In this document: positions 16,962 to 26,117 of the stretch, one piece after another
Layout of the letters: the number at the start of each line of letters is the position of its first letter
How positions within the stretch are numbered: the first letter of the stretch is position 1
Assembly (NCBI GenBank): GCA_964393865.1
Contig: CAYMUW010000008.1
Coordinates: forward strand, 1 to 64,000
Length of the DNA stretch: 64,000 nucleotides
Reading direction: 5' to 3'
DNA from: Suilimivivens sp964393865
Lineage (GTDB): Bacteria > Bacillota > Clostridia > Lachnospirales > Lachnospiraceae
Notes under the pieces: generated by a model
Databases searched by the model: none
Told to the model about the DNA's origin: nothing
Seen by the model: the letters and a program-made list of their open reading frames with translations, nothing else
Program-made: the position numbers and the translations under genes

Positions 16962-18044
16962 TTACAGGTTCTTCTCTTCGAATTCTTTCATAAATGCAAC
17001 CAGCTTTTCCACGCCTTCAATAGGCATTGCATTGTAAATGCTTGCACGCATGCCGCCTACGCTTCTGTGGCCTTTCAGGTTCTCAAATCCGGCTTCCTTT
17101 GCTTCCCTCACGAACTTGGCATCCAGCTCTTCGTTTCCGGTAACAAAAGGTATGTTCATCAGTGAACGGTCTTCCTTTCTGACTGTTCCCTTAAAAAGCT
17201 TGCTTTCATCTAAGAAGTCGTAGAGAATCTTTGCCTTCTTTTCATTATATTCCTTCATGGCGGAAAGGCCGCCCTGCTTTTTCAGCCATTTAAATACCTT
17301 GCCGCAAATATAAATTCCATATGCCGGAGGAGTATTGTAAAGAGATTCCGCATCTGCATGAATCTTATACTTTAACATGGTAGGAGTGCCGGGAAGGGTA
17401 TCCTCGGTAATCAAATCCTCTCTGATAATAACGATTACCACGCCTGCCGGTCCCACGTTTTTCTGCACGCCGCCGTAAATCACACCATATTTGGTTACAT
17501 CTACAGGCTCAGATAAGAAACAGGATGAAACATCGGCTACCAGCGTATGTCCCTTAGTGTTAGGCAGAGTCTTGTATTTGGTACCGTAAATGGTATTATT
17601 CTCACAGATATATACATAATCAGCATCTTCCGGAATATCAAGGTCTGAGCAGTCCGGAATATAAGAAAAGGTCTTATCCGCCGAAGACGCTACCTCAACG
17701 GCTTCACCGTAAATCTTAGCTTCCTGATATGCTTTCTTAGCCCACTGGCCGGTTACAATATACGCAGCCTTTTTATTTTTCATAAGGTTCATGGGGATCA
17801 TTGCAAACTGCTGGCTTGCGCCTCCCTGCAAAAACAGCACCTTATAATTGTCGGGAATATTCATAAGCTCCCTTAAATCGGCTTCCGCTTCCTTAATGAT
17901 ATTGTCATAAACCTTGGAACGATGGCTCATCTCCATGACAGACATGCCCGATCCCTTGTAATCAAGCATTTCATCTGCAGCTTCTTTTAATACTTCCTCA
18001 GGCAAAACTGCCGGACCTGCTGAAAAGTTATACACTCTAGACAC
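16962..18044 (-). CDS. serC: Phosphoserine aminotransferase
   Basis: A 360-residue PLP enzyme converting 3-phosphohydroxypyruvate to phosphoserine. The start is a GTG at 18044 (VSRVYNFSAGPAVLPEE), chosen because AGGAGGAG lies 6 bases before it and because this gives the usual family length; the longer frame to 18086 has no ribosome site and would run through the promoter spacer region. The PLP lysine is in YGGVQKNVGPAG. First gene of serC-serA, with its own promoter. Confidence 0.95.
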   Translation of the reverse strand: MSRVYNFSAGPAVLPEEVLKEAADEMLDYKGSGMSVMEMSHRSKVYDNIIKEAEADLRELMNIPDNYKVLFLQGGASQQFAMIPMNLMKNKKAAYIVTGQWAKKAYQEAKIYGEAVEVASSADKTFSYIPDCSDLDIPEDADYVYICENNTIYGTKYKTLPNTKGHTLVADVSSCFLSEPVDVTKYGVIYGGVQKNVGPAGVVIVIIREDLITEDTLPGTPTMLKYKIHADAESLYNTPPAYGIYICGKVFKWLKKQGGLSAMKEYNEKKAKILYDFLDESKLFKGTVRKEDRSLMNIPFVTGNEELDAKFVREAKEAGFENLKGHRSVGGMRASIYNAMPIEGVEKLVAFMKEFEEKNL

Positions 18045-18095
18045 TATTCTCTCCTCCTGTAATGGCTCCTGCCAAAATAAAAACATCTGGGAAAC

Positions 18096-18124
18096 ATTTT
18101 AAACTCATTTAACACTTTAGTCAA
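18096..18124 (-). promoter_or_regulatory. serCA promoter
   Basis: TTGACT, a 17-base spacer and TAAAAT on the minus strand, 52 bases upstream of the serC GTG. The leader is too short for a T-box. Confidence 0.7.
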
Positions 18125-18129
18125 CTGCT

Positions 18130-19530
18130 TTAATAAAACATCACACAGGGCGTACCGATTTCCACCATATCATAAAGCCTGGAAACTTCCTCAAGCGGTG
18201 TATTAATACATCCATGGGAACCGTTGGTCTTATAGATTTCTCCGCCGTATTGACTTCTCCACGATGCATCATGGATGCCCACAGCTCCTTTTACAGGTAT
18301 CCAGAATTTTACCGGTGTTTCATAGTCCTCACCTCTCAAAATTCTGTTTGTCTGCTTATTGTACACATAATTGGTTCCCACCGGCGTTCCTCTTCTAAGT
18401 GAGGTATTGCCTGTAACCACCGGGGTTTCTATCATCAGCTCCCCTTCTACATAGTAGTACATCATCTGATTGGTCATATCTACCTCAATGTAGGTATCGC
18501 CAATATCATCCTTTCCCTGCTTTCTTGCCATCTGCGTGTAAAAAGGGACATGGGTTTCCGTTTTTTTCTCAAGAAAAGCGGCAAGAAGATATTCCTTCTC
18601 CGCCTGCCGGTCGATTTTATTTCCGTATATTCCGCCCTCCACCGCCACGATGTCTCCTCTGGTGGCGTGAAAGCTTCTGGTTTTGCCTACCGTATCATAT
18701 TCATCTGCCAGATCATCAATAAACTGCCATACCATCTGTTCATCGGTACAAAGATTTCCGTCCTCATCCAGCACAGGAGTTCCGTCCTCATTTAAGACAA
18801 GCCAGTTACAGACCACACTGCCGTCTATCGGTATCAGGTCATCCCCAAGCTGATAAACAATTCCGCAGCTCTGATAATCCTCCAGCTTATCCCACAGGGC
18901 TATCTGCTCCTTCATCTCCTCTGTCAAAGGAAGATCCCGGTAACAGCCTTCCACCTCCAGATCAACCTTATCCTGAAAGCCTTCAAAAGCCTCCTTAATA
19001 AGGCTGTATGCCAGTTCTTCATCAAGAACATGAACCCTTTCATTTACAAGATAATACCCTTTATCCCCTTTTTGAAGCCGAACCACACGGTCTTCCTCTC
19101 TTTTTCCGGTCAAAAGTCCCATCTGATTGACCAGATTTTCAAACGCCGCCCCATCATAGCTCATCTGAGGCTCCAGACTTTTTTCTCCTGACTTTTCAAT
19201 CAGATTGTCAATCCACAGAAAGGGGTTTTGCTTTTGCTTGTAAAGCTCCAACGTATTGGTATAATCATAAGAAAGAGCCACATCCTCAGGCAAAATTGTA
19301 TAAGACTTACCATCACAATCTGTAATGGTAAGCCCTTCATAGCTGCACTGCCTTATCAGTTCTTCATTTACCTCATTAATACTCTTTCCGGTACAGTAAA
19401 CCCCGTTAATCCACGTTCCGTAACTGAAGCTGTCCCTATAATAAAATACCAGTCCCAGGTACATGGCAATCAAAGAAAGAAGTATAACGGAAAATCCTGC
19501 TATCGTTCCTTTAACAATACTTTTTTTCAT
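18130..19530 (-). CDS. L,D-transpeptidase (YkuD) with N-terminal membrane anchor
   Basis: A 466-residue envelope protein. One N-terminal hydrophobic segment (about 10-32) anchors it outside the membrane; a long region (35-330) resembles the peptidoglycan-binding/substrate-positioning domains of clostridial transpeptidases; the YkuD domain follows, with GIHDASWR and catalytic C441 in SHGCINTP. Such enzymes make 3-3 cross-links in peptidoglycan or attach proteins to it. The ATG overlaps the ilvB stop (ATGA), so a cell-wall enzyme is translationally coupled to acetolactate synthase. The functional link is not obvious and may be only operon packing. Confidence 0.9.
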   Translation of the reverse strand: MKKSIVKGTIAGFSVILLSLIAMYLGLVFYYRDSFSYGTWINGVYCTGKSINEVNEELIRQCSYEGLTITDCDGKSYTILPEDVALSYDYTNTLELYKQKQNPFLWIDNLIEKSGEKSLEPQMSYDGAAFENLVNQMGLLTGKREEDRVVRLQKGDKGYYLVNERVHVLDEELAYSLIKEAFEGFQDKVDLEVEGCYRDLPLTEEMKEQIALWDKLEDYQSCGIVYQLGDDLIPIDGSVVCNWLVLNEDGTPVLDEDGNLCTDEQMVWQFIDDLADEYDTVGKTRSFHATRGDIVAVEGGIYGNKIDRQAEKEYLLAAFLEKKTETHVPFYTQMARKQGKDDIGDTYIEVDMTNQMMYYYVEGELMIETPVVTGNTSLRRGTPVGTNYVYNKQTNRILRGEDYETPVKFWIPVKGAVGIHDASWRSQYGGEIYKTNGSHGCINTPLEEVSRLYDMVEIGTPCVMFY

Positions 19531-21218
19531 TCTTTCCCTTCTAAATCCGTTGCGTCAAACACATCGCTTAAGGGTGCGCCGGAGGGCACCATCGGGAATA
19601 CCTTGTCATCCTCCGGTATAATGCATTCGATCAGTACCGGCTTTTTCATCTCAATGGCACGCTTTACGGCATCGGCAACCTCTTCCTTTTTGGTGATGCG
19701 GATTGCCTCACAGCCAAGTCCCTTTGCTACCATGCAAAAATCCACTCCGTCATTTAACACGGTCTGAGAATAACGTTTCTCATAAAATAAGGTCTGCCAT
19801 TGTCTGACCATACCAAGCACATGATTGTTGATTACCACTTCAATAACAGGTATCTGATATCTGGATGCTGTGGCAAGCTCATTCATATTCATACGGAAAC
19901 ATCCGTCCCCTGCAATGTTGATACAAATCTTATCCGGTCTGCCTACCTTAGCGCCGATGCAGGCACCCAGACCATATCCCATTGTTCCAAGACCGCCGGA
20001 GGACAAAAAGGTTCTGGGCTCTGAATACTTGTAATACTGAGCTGCCCACATCTGATGCTGTCCCACATCCGTAGTGATAAGAGCCTTTCCTTCTGTAACC
20101 CTGTCGATTTCCTCCATAATGAAGGGACAGGAAAGTCCGCTTTTATCATAATTAAGCGGGTATTTCTCCTTTAATTCTTTTATATGCGCATTCCATTCTT
20201 TATGCTCCATCTTAGGAATCTCTCTGCTAATCAGAGTCAGAATTTCCTTCAAATCACCTACCACAGAAGCCGCCGTCTTAATGTTTTTATTAATTTCCGC
20301 CGCATCAATGTCAATATGTAAAACCTTTGCATGGGATGCAAACATGGATGCATTACCGATTACGCGGTCAGAAAATCTTGCGCCAAGGGCTACCAGAAGA
20401 TCACATTCGCTGACGCCAAGGTTGGAGGCCTTGGTTCCGTGCATGCCGATCATACCAGTATACCTGTCATCATGTCCATCCATAACGCCCTTGCCCATCA
20501 ACGTATCGCAAACCGGAGCATCCAACAGCTCTGCCAGCTCACGCACTTCCCGAGATGCGCCTGAAATTACTGCGCCGCCGCCTACATAGATAAACGGCTT
20601 TTTGGCTTCTTTCAAGAGCGTCACTGCCTGGTCAATATCCTCTCTGGTGTATTTGCAGGAGGAACCTGACGGAACAGGTAAATATTTCTCATATTCGCAG
20701 CTATTTGCCGTTACATCCTTTGTAATATCCACAAGAACCGGGCCGGGACGTCCTTCCCTGGCAATTGCAAAGGCTCTTCTCATGGTATCTGCCAGCTTGG
20801 TTACATCCTTAACAATATAACCGTGCTTCGTGATCGGCATAGTCACGCCCGCAATATCCACCTCCTGAAAGGTATCCTTCCCCAGCAAAGGAAGAACCAC
20901 ATTACAGGTAATCGCCACCATGGGAACGGAATCCATATATGCTGTGGCAATTCCGGTTACCAGATTGGTTGCTCCGGGGCCGCTGGTTGCCATACACACG
21001 CCTACCTTTCCGGTAGCTCTGGCATATCCGTCCGCTGCATGAGCGGCTCCCTGCTCATGGGAGGTCAAAATATGATTAATCTCTCCGCTATGCTTATATA
21101 AAGCATCATATACATTCAGGATTGTACCTCCGGGATAACCAAATACAGTATCAACTCCCTGCTCCTTTAGACATTCAACTACAATTTCCGCACCTGTCAG
21201 CTGCATTTCTTTATCCAT
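19527..21218 (-). CDS. ilvB: Acetolactate synthase large subunit
   Basis: A 563-residue ThDP enzyme joining pyruvate with pyruvate or 2-oxobutyrate for Val, Leu and Ile. E55 in SHEQGAAHAADGYAR activates ThDP; GDGCFRMNMNELATA and NNHVLGM form the ThDP/Mg site; the FAD region (GARFSDR) is present. The start is uncertain: the ATG at 21218 lies directly after AAAGGG, the next ATG (21206) is 12 bases from it. No small regulatory subunit gene (ilvN/ilvH) is adjacent, so feedback regulation must come from elsewhere. It is 18 bases after ilvD. Confidence 0.94.
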   Translation of the reverse strand: MDKEMQLTGAEIVVECLKEQGVDTVFGYPGGTILNVYDALYKHSGEINHILTSHEQGAAHAADGYARATGKVGVCMATSGPGATNLVTGIATAYMDSVPMVAITCNVVLPLLGKDTFQEVDIAGVTMPITKHGYIVKDVTKLADTMRRAFAIAREGRPGPVLVDITKDVTANSCEYEKYLPVPSGSSCKYTREDIDQAVTLLKEAKKPFIYVGGGAVISGASREVRELAELLDAPVCDTLMGKGVMDGHDDRYTGMIGMHGTKASNLGVSECDLLVALGARFSDRVIGNASMFASHAKVLHIDIDAAEINKNIKTAASVVGDLKEILTLISREIPKMEHKEWNAHIKELKEKYPLNYDKSGLSCPFIMEEIDRVTEGKALITTDVGQHQMWAAQYYKYSEPRTFLSSGGLGTMGYGLGACIGAKVGRPDKICINIAGDGCFRMNMNELATASRYQIPVIEVVINNHVLGMVRQWQTLFYEKRYSQTVLNDGVDFCMVAKGLGCEAIRITKKEEVADAVKRAIEMKKPVLIECIIPEDDKVFPMVPSGAPLSDVFDATDLEGKE

Positions 21219-21236
21219 CCCTTTCTCTTGTTATTT

Positions 21237-22913
21237 TTACTGTCTGCCGTGAGGAATTTCCAAAATAGCTCCTCTGTTGCCGCTGGTAACCATCTCGCGG
21301 TATCTTGCCAGATATCCGGTAGTAACCTTAGGCTGCCGGGGCTGCCATTTTGCTTTTCTTTCAGCCAGTTCTCCGTCTGAAACCTTAAGATTTAAGGTGT
21401 TTTCCGGAATATTAATACTGATAATATCTCCCTCTTCCACCAGTGCAATGGGGCCGCCTACCGCTGCTTCAGGGGATACATGACCAATGGATGCTCCTCT
21501 GGATGCCCCTGAAAAACGCCCGTCGGTAATCAACGCCACACTGGAGCCCAGACCCATTCCCGCAATAGCGGAGGTGGGGTTCAGCATCTCGCGCATACCC
21601 GGACCACCCTTGGGGCCTTCATAACGGATTACCACTACATCTCCTGCCACAATCTTTCCGCTCTTGATTGCTTCAATGGCATCCTCCTCGCAGTCAAATA
21701 CTCTTGCAGGACCTTCATGAACCATCATCTCAGGTACCACTGCAGAACGTTTCACAACGCCGGAATCCGGAGCCAGATTTCCCTTTAAAACAGCAATGCC
21801 GCCTGTCTCGGAATAAGGATTTTCCACCGGCCTTATTACCTCAGGATTTTTATTTACCGCACCCTTTATATTTTCACCCACCGTTTTACCGGTAACCGTG
21901 ATCAGATCAAGATTTAACAGATTTTTCTTGGTAAGCTCATTCATTACCGCATAAACGCCGCCAGCCTCGTTTAAATCCTCCATGTAGGTAGGTCCTGCGG
22001 GAGCCAGATGACAAAGGTTGGGCGTCTTGGCAGACAATTCATTGGCAATATCAAGATCAAGCTCTACCCCTGCTTCATGGGCAATGGCAGGCAGATGCAG
22101 CATGGAATTGGTGGAACATCCAAGCGCCATATCCACCGTAAGGGCATTTAAAAAGGCCTCTTTCGTCATAATATCTCTGGGTCTGATGTTCTTCTCCACC
22201 AGCTCCATAATCTTCATTCCCGCATGCTTTGCCAGACGAATTCTTTCGGAATATACCGCAGGGATGGTTCCGTTTCCTCCAAGCCCCATTCCAAGCGCTT
22301 CTGTCAGACAGTTCATGGAATTAGCGGTATACATACCGGAGCAGGAGCCGCAGGTGGGACAAACCTTCTCCTCAAACTCGCACAGCTCTTCCATGCTCAT
22401 GGTTCCTGCCGCAACACTTCCCACAGCCTCAAACATGGAGGATAAGCTTCTCTTCTGTCCGTGCACATGGCCTGCAAGCATAGGACCGCCGGAAACAAAA
22501 ATGGTGGGAATATTTACTCTTGCTGCCGCCATCAAAAGTCCCGGCACATTCTTATCACAGTTGGGAATACATACCAGACCGTCAAAGCCGTGCGCCATAG
22601 CCATACATTCCGTAGAGTCGGCAATCAAATCCCTAGTGACCAGTGAATATTTCATGCCAATATGTCCCATGGCAATTCCATCGCACACCGCAATAGCCGG
22701 AAATACCACCGGCGTACCGCCTGTCATGGCAACACCCATTTTTACCGCTTCCGTAATTTTATCCAGATTCATATGTCCGGGAACGATCTCATTGTAGGAA
22801 TTGACAATTCCGATTAAAGGACGTCTTCTCTCCTCTTCCGTATAGCCTAATGCGTTAAATAAACTTCTGTGGGGCGCCTGCTGGGTACCCGATTTTACGG
22901 AATCACTTCTCAT
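21237..22913 (-). CDS. ilvD: Dihydroxy-acid dehydratase
   Basis: A 558-residue Fe-S enzyme dehydrating dihydroxy acids in branched-chain amino acid synthesis. Cluster cysteines are in NCDKNVPGLL and PTCGSCSGMYTANSM. The start MRSDSVKSG is chosen because AAAAGGAG is 9 bases upstream; the longer frame to 22961 overlaps the end of the preceding gene and lacks a site. It starts only 4 bases after the glycosyltransferase-like gene stop and precedes ilvB. Confidence 0.95.
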   Translation of the reverse strand: MRSDSVKSGTQQAPHRSLFNALGYTEEERRRPLIGIVNSYNEIVPGHMNLDKITEAVKMGVAMTGGTPVVFPAIAVCDGIAMGHIGMKYSLVTRDLIADSTECMAMAHGFDGLVCIPNCDKNVPGLLMAAARVNIPTIFVSGGPMLAGHVHGQKRSLSSMFEAVGSVAAGTMSMEELCEFEEKVCPTCGSCSGMYTANSMNCLTEALGMGLGGNGTIPAVYSERIRLAKHAGMKIMELVEKNIRPRDIMTKEAFLNALTVDMALGCSTNSMLHLPAIAHEAGVELDLDIANELSAKTPNLCHLAPAGPTYMEDLNEAGGVYAVMNELTKKNLLNLDLITVTGKTVGENIKGAVNKNPEVIRPVENPYSETGGIAVLKGNLAPDSGVVKRSAVVPEMMVHEGPARVFDCEEDAIEAIKSGKIVAGDVVVIRYEGPKGGPGMREMLNPTSAIAGMGLGSSVALITDGRFSGASRGASIGHVSPEAAVGGPIALVEEGDIISINIPENTLNLKVSDGELAERKAKWQPRQPKVTTGYLARYREMVTSGNRGAILEIPHGRQ

Positions 22914-22917
22914 TTCA

Positions 22918-24549
22918 TTACTCTCCTTTTTCATCTGCTTGATATAATATATAGTTTTCACTTTCGTAGGTTACGCTCATATTTTCATTCACATATTCCC
23001 ACGGAATACTGTTATAGTAGTGATAAAACTCCCATACCATCTCATCAAAAACAGGATCGGTCATCCGCTTGTCAAAAATTACCATATCCGACCCTTCAAT
23101 CTGTTTATTTTCACAGCGTATCCCATAGAGGAAATATAAAAGATATTCCTGATTGCAGTCAGTCACACAATAATTTCCTCCCTGATGAATATCTGCCTGT
23201 TCCAAAACCTGCTGTATTTCATGCTCCCTGTCCCCATATTGATTGTTATAGCCGGAGAAGAATATGCATTTTATCCCGAGAACTGCTGTCAAAATCAGGA
23301 AGATAAGGGACAATCCCTGTTCGGTAAGCCTTCCCCTGGATTTTAAGGCAAACTTCTGTATCCAATGGCTGACCAGCCAGATCATCAGCAGTGCCAATAC
23401 GGCTCCGCCGTAAGTAAAAACCCTGTGATAGGGACGCTTACATTGTATCAGCAGGCACACTGGCACAAACAGAATTTCCAGAAACAGGAACAGCTCCAGA
23501 AGAATTTCCTCTGCCTGCCCGCTGCGAAGCTTTTTGATAATCAAAAGAAACAGGTCAATCAATCCAATTACGAATATAACAACTACAGGTATGGCAAGAA
23601 AGCTGTAATAATACCCCGACAATGATACCAAAAAGCTGCCCAATCTTCCAACAAATCCGGCACGCTCCTCACTTTGGATATAGGGCGTATCCAGCATATA
23701 TTCCATGCCTCTTCCGATTGCCGCAAAAGGGGACTTTAAAATCATTTTAATATGTTCCAGTCCGTAATAAATACTGGTCTCATCCTTTACCAGCAGATTG
23801 GAACCGATAGCCAGCCAAATGGTGCAATAAAGAAGCACGGTAAGTACGGCTGCGGTAACGGATGCCGCTATCAGCTTTAAAAGCTTTCTGCCGGAAACGG
23901 TTTTTAAAAAGAACCGTTTTTCTGCCTTACCCTCTTTGATGCTTAAGAACAGTAAATACAGTCCTCCGGCAACACATAGCGGAACCACCCAGTATACATT
24001 ACTGCTGACCGCATAAAGCCCTGTCACCAGTGCACTCACATAAATCAAATAGCTCCTCTTTCGGGCATGTTCTTTGCAGCATATGTCTGTCATTCCCCAG
24101 AAAGCCAAAAGGAAACAGGTTACGCCAAGAGTGTATCCCCGTCCCTGAACCGCAAGCTGATTGACCAGATTCATGGACAAATATAAAATCACTGCGGCAA
24201 CGGGCATCCACCCCTTTGTCCACTTCCCTGCCAGTCTGTAAATCAGATACAGATTGGCCAGTGCACACAGATAAGACACGCCGCGAAGACCGATATAGGA
24301 ATTTCCGCTATAGTTCAAAAATCCCGACAGTGCCGAATACCCCACATGATTATTCGGCAGCGGCCAGTGAAGCGCCGCGTATACAGGCCCTTTACTGATA
24401 AAGCAATAATAGGTATACAGCTCATCATACCAGGGAGTAAGAGCAAACATCCGCCAGCCGTAATAGATTGCCATGGCTGCAAACAAAACCCAAAAGACAG
24501 CCTCTTCTCTCCCGAATTTCTTATTTGATTTCATCTGCCAACAAGTCAC
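22918..24549 (-). CDS. Polytopic GT-C glycosyltransferase-like membrane protein
   Basis: A 543-residue protein with about 11-12 hydrophobic segments. The first external loop carries WYDELYTYY, the acidic motif expected of GT-C enzymes that transfer sugars from lipid-linked donors; the soluble C-terminal part (about 440-543) has several cysteines and tyrosines. I infer a glycosyltransferase but not its substrate. The start is a GTG inside leuB, with AAGGA 5-6 bases upstream, giving a 29-base overlap with leuB; a later ATG (24534) has no site. It sits between leuB and ilvD, an odd place for an envelope gene. Confidence 0.7.
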   Translation of the reverse strand: MTCWQMKSNKKFGREEAVFWVLFAAMAIYYGWRMFALTPWYDELYTYYCFISKGPVYAALHWPLPNNHVGYSALSGFLNYSGNSYIGLRGVSYLCALANLYLIYRLAGKWTKGWMPVAAVILYLSMNLVNQLAVQGRGYTLGVTCFLLAFWGMTDICCKEHARKRSYLIYVSALVTGLYAVSSNVYWVVPLCVAGGLYLLFLSIKEGKAEKRFFLKTVSGRKLLKLIAASVTAAVLTVLLYCTIWLAIGSNLLVKDETSIYYGLEHIKMILKSPFAAIGRGMEYMLDTPYIQSEERAGFVGRLGSFLVSLSGYYYSFLAIPVVVIFVIGLIDLFLLIIKKLRSGQAEEILLELFLFLEILFVPVCLLIQCKRPYHRVFTYGGAVLALLMIWLVSHWIQKFALKSRGRLTEQGLSLIFLILTAVLGIKCIFFSGYNNQYGDREHEIQQVLEQADIHQGGNYCVTDCNQEYLLYFLYGIRCENKQIEGSDMVIFDKRMTDPVFDEMVWEFYHYYNSIPWEYVNENMSVTYESENYILYQADEKGE

Positions 24550-25606
24550 CCATTTCCTTGCAGCCTACCTGGCTGCAGCCCTCTGACATGATATCAACGG
24601 TACGATATCCCTTTTTAAGTACATTCTTCACTGCCGCCTCAATTGCAGCAGCCTCCTTATCCAGATCAAAAGAATATTTCAGCATCATTGCCGCCGAGAG
24701 AACGGTTGCAATGGGATTGGCAATTCCCTTACCTGCAATATCGGGAGCAGAACCGTGACTGGGCTCATACAGCCCGAATTTGCTGTCATTTAAGGATGCG
24801 GAAGCCAGCATACCGATAGAACCGGTAATCATACTTGCTTCATCGGAAAGAATATCGCCAAACATGTTTTCCGTAAGGATTACGTCAAACTGCGCCGGAT
24901 CTTTCACTAACTGCATCGCACAGTTGTCCACCAGCATATGTTCCAGAGTAACCTCCGGATAATCCGCAGCAACCTCTTCTACCACCTTGCGCCATAATCT
25001 GGAGGAATCAAGAACATTCGCTTTATCCACGCTGGTTACCTTTTTCTTTCTCTTCATGGCAATATCAAAGCCTTTTATGGCTACCCTGCGGATTTCATTC
25101 TCATCATAGGTCAGTGTATCCACCGCCTTACGAACGCCGTTGTCTTCCGTGGTATGACGTTCTCCAAAGTAAAGTCCTCCGGTAAGCTCACGCATAATCA
25201 GCATATCAAACCCAGCTTCGCTGATATCCTTTCTCAGCGGACAGGCATCCGCAAGCTCCTGATAAAGCACTGCAGGACGCAGATTTGCAAACAGGTTCAG
25301 TGCCTTTCTGATTGCAAGAAGACCTGCCTCCGGGCGAAGATTGGGGGGCAGCTTATACCAGGGAGATGTAGTGGTGTTTCCACCGATAGATCCCATTAAC
25401 ACAGCATCTGCCGCCTTGGCAGCCGCAACCGCTTCCTCAGTCAGCGGCACACCGTGCACATCAATAGATGCTCCTCCCATCAAAATATCCGTATACCTGA
25501 TCTCATGTCCGTATACGGACGCCACCTTATCAAGTACCTTTTTGGCTTCAGCCACAATCTCCGGTCCAATTCCGTCTCCCGGAATACATACAATGTTCAG
25601 TTTCAT
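24521..25606 (-). CDS. leuB: 3-isopropylmalate dehydrogenase
   Basis: A 361-residue beta-decarboxylating dehydrogenase of leucine synthesis. Visible residues are GDGIGPEIV at the start, the substrate arginines in RPEAGLLAIR and MRELTGGLYFG, the lysine in VDKANVLDSSRLWR, the metal aspartates in NMFGDILSDEAS and the NAD motif EPSHGSAPDIAGKG. GAGGA 5 bases before MKLNIVCIPG fixes the start; the longer frame to 25651 enters the upstream terminator. First gene of the leuB-GT-ilvD-ilvB-ldt run. leuA/C/D are not in the window. Confidence 0.95.
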   Translation of the reverse strand: MKLNIVCIPGDGIGPEIVAEAKKVLDKVASVYGHEIRYTDILMGGASIDVHGVPLTEEAVAAAKAADAVLMGSIGGNTTTSPWYKLPPNLRPEAGLLAIRKALNLFANLRPAVLYQELADACPLRKDISEAGFDMLIMRELTGGLYFGERHTTEDNGVRKAVDTLTYDENEIRRVAIKGFDIAMKRKKKVTSVDKANVLDSSRLWRKVVEEVAADYPEVTLEHMLVDNCAMQLVKDPAQFDVILTENMFGDILSDEASMITGSIGMLASASLNDSKFGLYEPSHGSAPDIAGKGIANPIATVLSAAMMLKYSFDLDKEAAAIEAAVKNVLKKGYRTVDIMSEGCSQVGCKEMGDLLADEIK

Positions 25607-25649
25607 ATTTTCCTCATTTCTGCCGCAAAAACAGCTTCTTATTATTTTC

Positions 25650-25683
25650 AAAAAGCAAGGCGCAGTTTTTCTGCGCCTTGCTT
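25650..25683 (-). terminator. Intrinsic terminator between yajC and leuB
   Basis: A perfect 13-bp stem (AAGCAAGGCGCAG and its complement) with a 5-base loop, followed on the minus strand by TTTTTGAAAAT. It should end the yajC transcript. leuB starts only 47 bases further on and I see no clear promoter in between, so partial read-through (attenuation) is possible. Confidence 0.85.
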
Positions 25684-25697
25684 CCGGTAAACATCAT

Positions 25698-26012
25698 TTA
25701 TTCTGCATCTGCTTTTTCTACCTGAGCAATTGCGGATTTCTGCATAGGAATACGACAATTTTTGTTATTACCAAATTCTACAATCACTGTATCATCCGTA
25801 ATATCTATGACGATTCCATAAAAGCCGCTGCTTGTAAGAACACAATCGCCTACCTCAAGCGTAGACAACATAGCTGCCACTTTCTTCTGCTCTTTCTTTT
25901 GTGGACGTATCATAAAAAAATAAAGAAAGGCAAAAATCAGTACCAGATATACAATCATAATAATACCGCCGCCTGTTGCAGTTCCGGCTTCTTCTGTCAA
26001 CAAAATACCCAT
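25698..26012 (-). CDS. yajC: Preprotein translocase accessory subunit YajC
   Basis: A 104-residue protein with one membrane helix (about 17-35) ending in FMIRPQKKEQKK, then a small beta domain (VGDCVLTSSGFYGIVIDI) typical of YajC, which associates with SecDF in protein export. AGGAGG lies 9 bases before the ATG. It is placed after tgt on the same strand, the common bacterial tgt-yajC order, but has its own promoter. Confidence 0.94.
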   Translation of the reverse strand: MGILLTEEAGTATGGGIIMIVYLVLIFAFLYFFMIRPQKKEQKKVAAMLSTLEVGDCVLTSSGFYGIVIDITDDTVIVEFGNNKNCRIPMQKSAIAQVEKADAE

Positions 26013-26065
26013 TTATTGTTTCCTCCTGATCTATTACGACAATTTTACTGCCAAGTCTATCAACT

Positions 26066-26094
26066 ATAATACACAATAACTCCGGCAAAGACAA
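26066..26094 (-). promoter_or_regulatory. yajC promoter
   Basis: TTGTCT, 17 bases, TATTAT on the minus strand in the 105-base gap after tgt, 54 bases before the yajC ATG. Confidence 0.6.
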
Positions 26095-26117
26095 GCTTTT
26101 TTCAGATTTTATTCCTC

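Noticed and set aside
18045..18129. T-box or amino-acid riboswitch before serCA, and similarly before leuB
   Set aside because: The leaders are under 95 bases and show no T-box sequence or specifier structure.
22018..22797. Plus-strand open frame of 259 residues opposite ilvD
   Set aside because: It is the antisense shadow of a conserved enzyme, with low-complexity S/P/T-rich translation, no ribosome site and no family match.
25341..26069. Plus-strand open frame of 242 residues across leuB, the terminator and yajC
   Set aside because: It runs antisense through two well-supported genes and a terminator; the product is compositionally odd.
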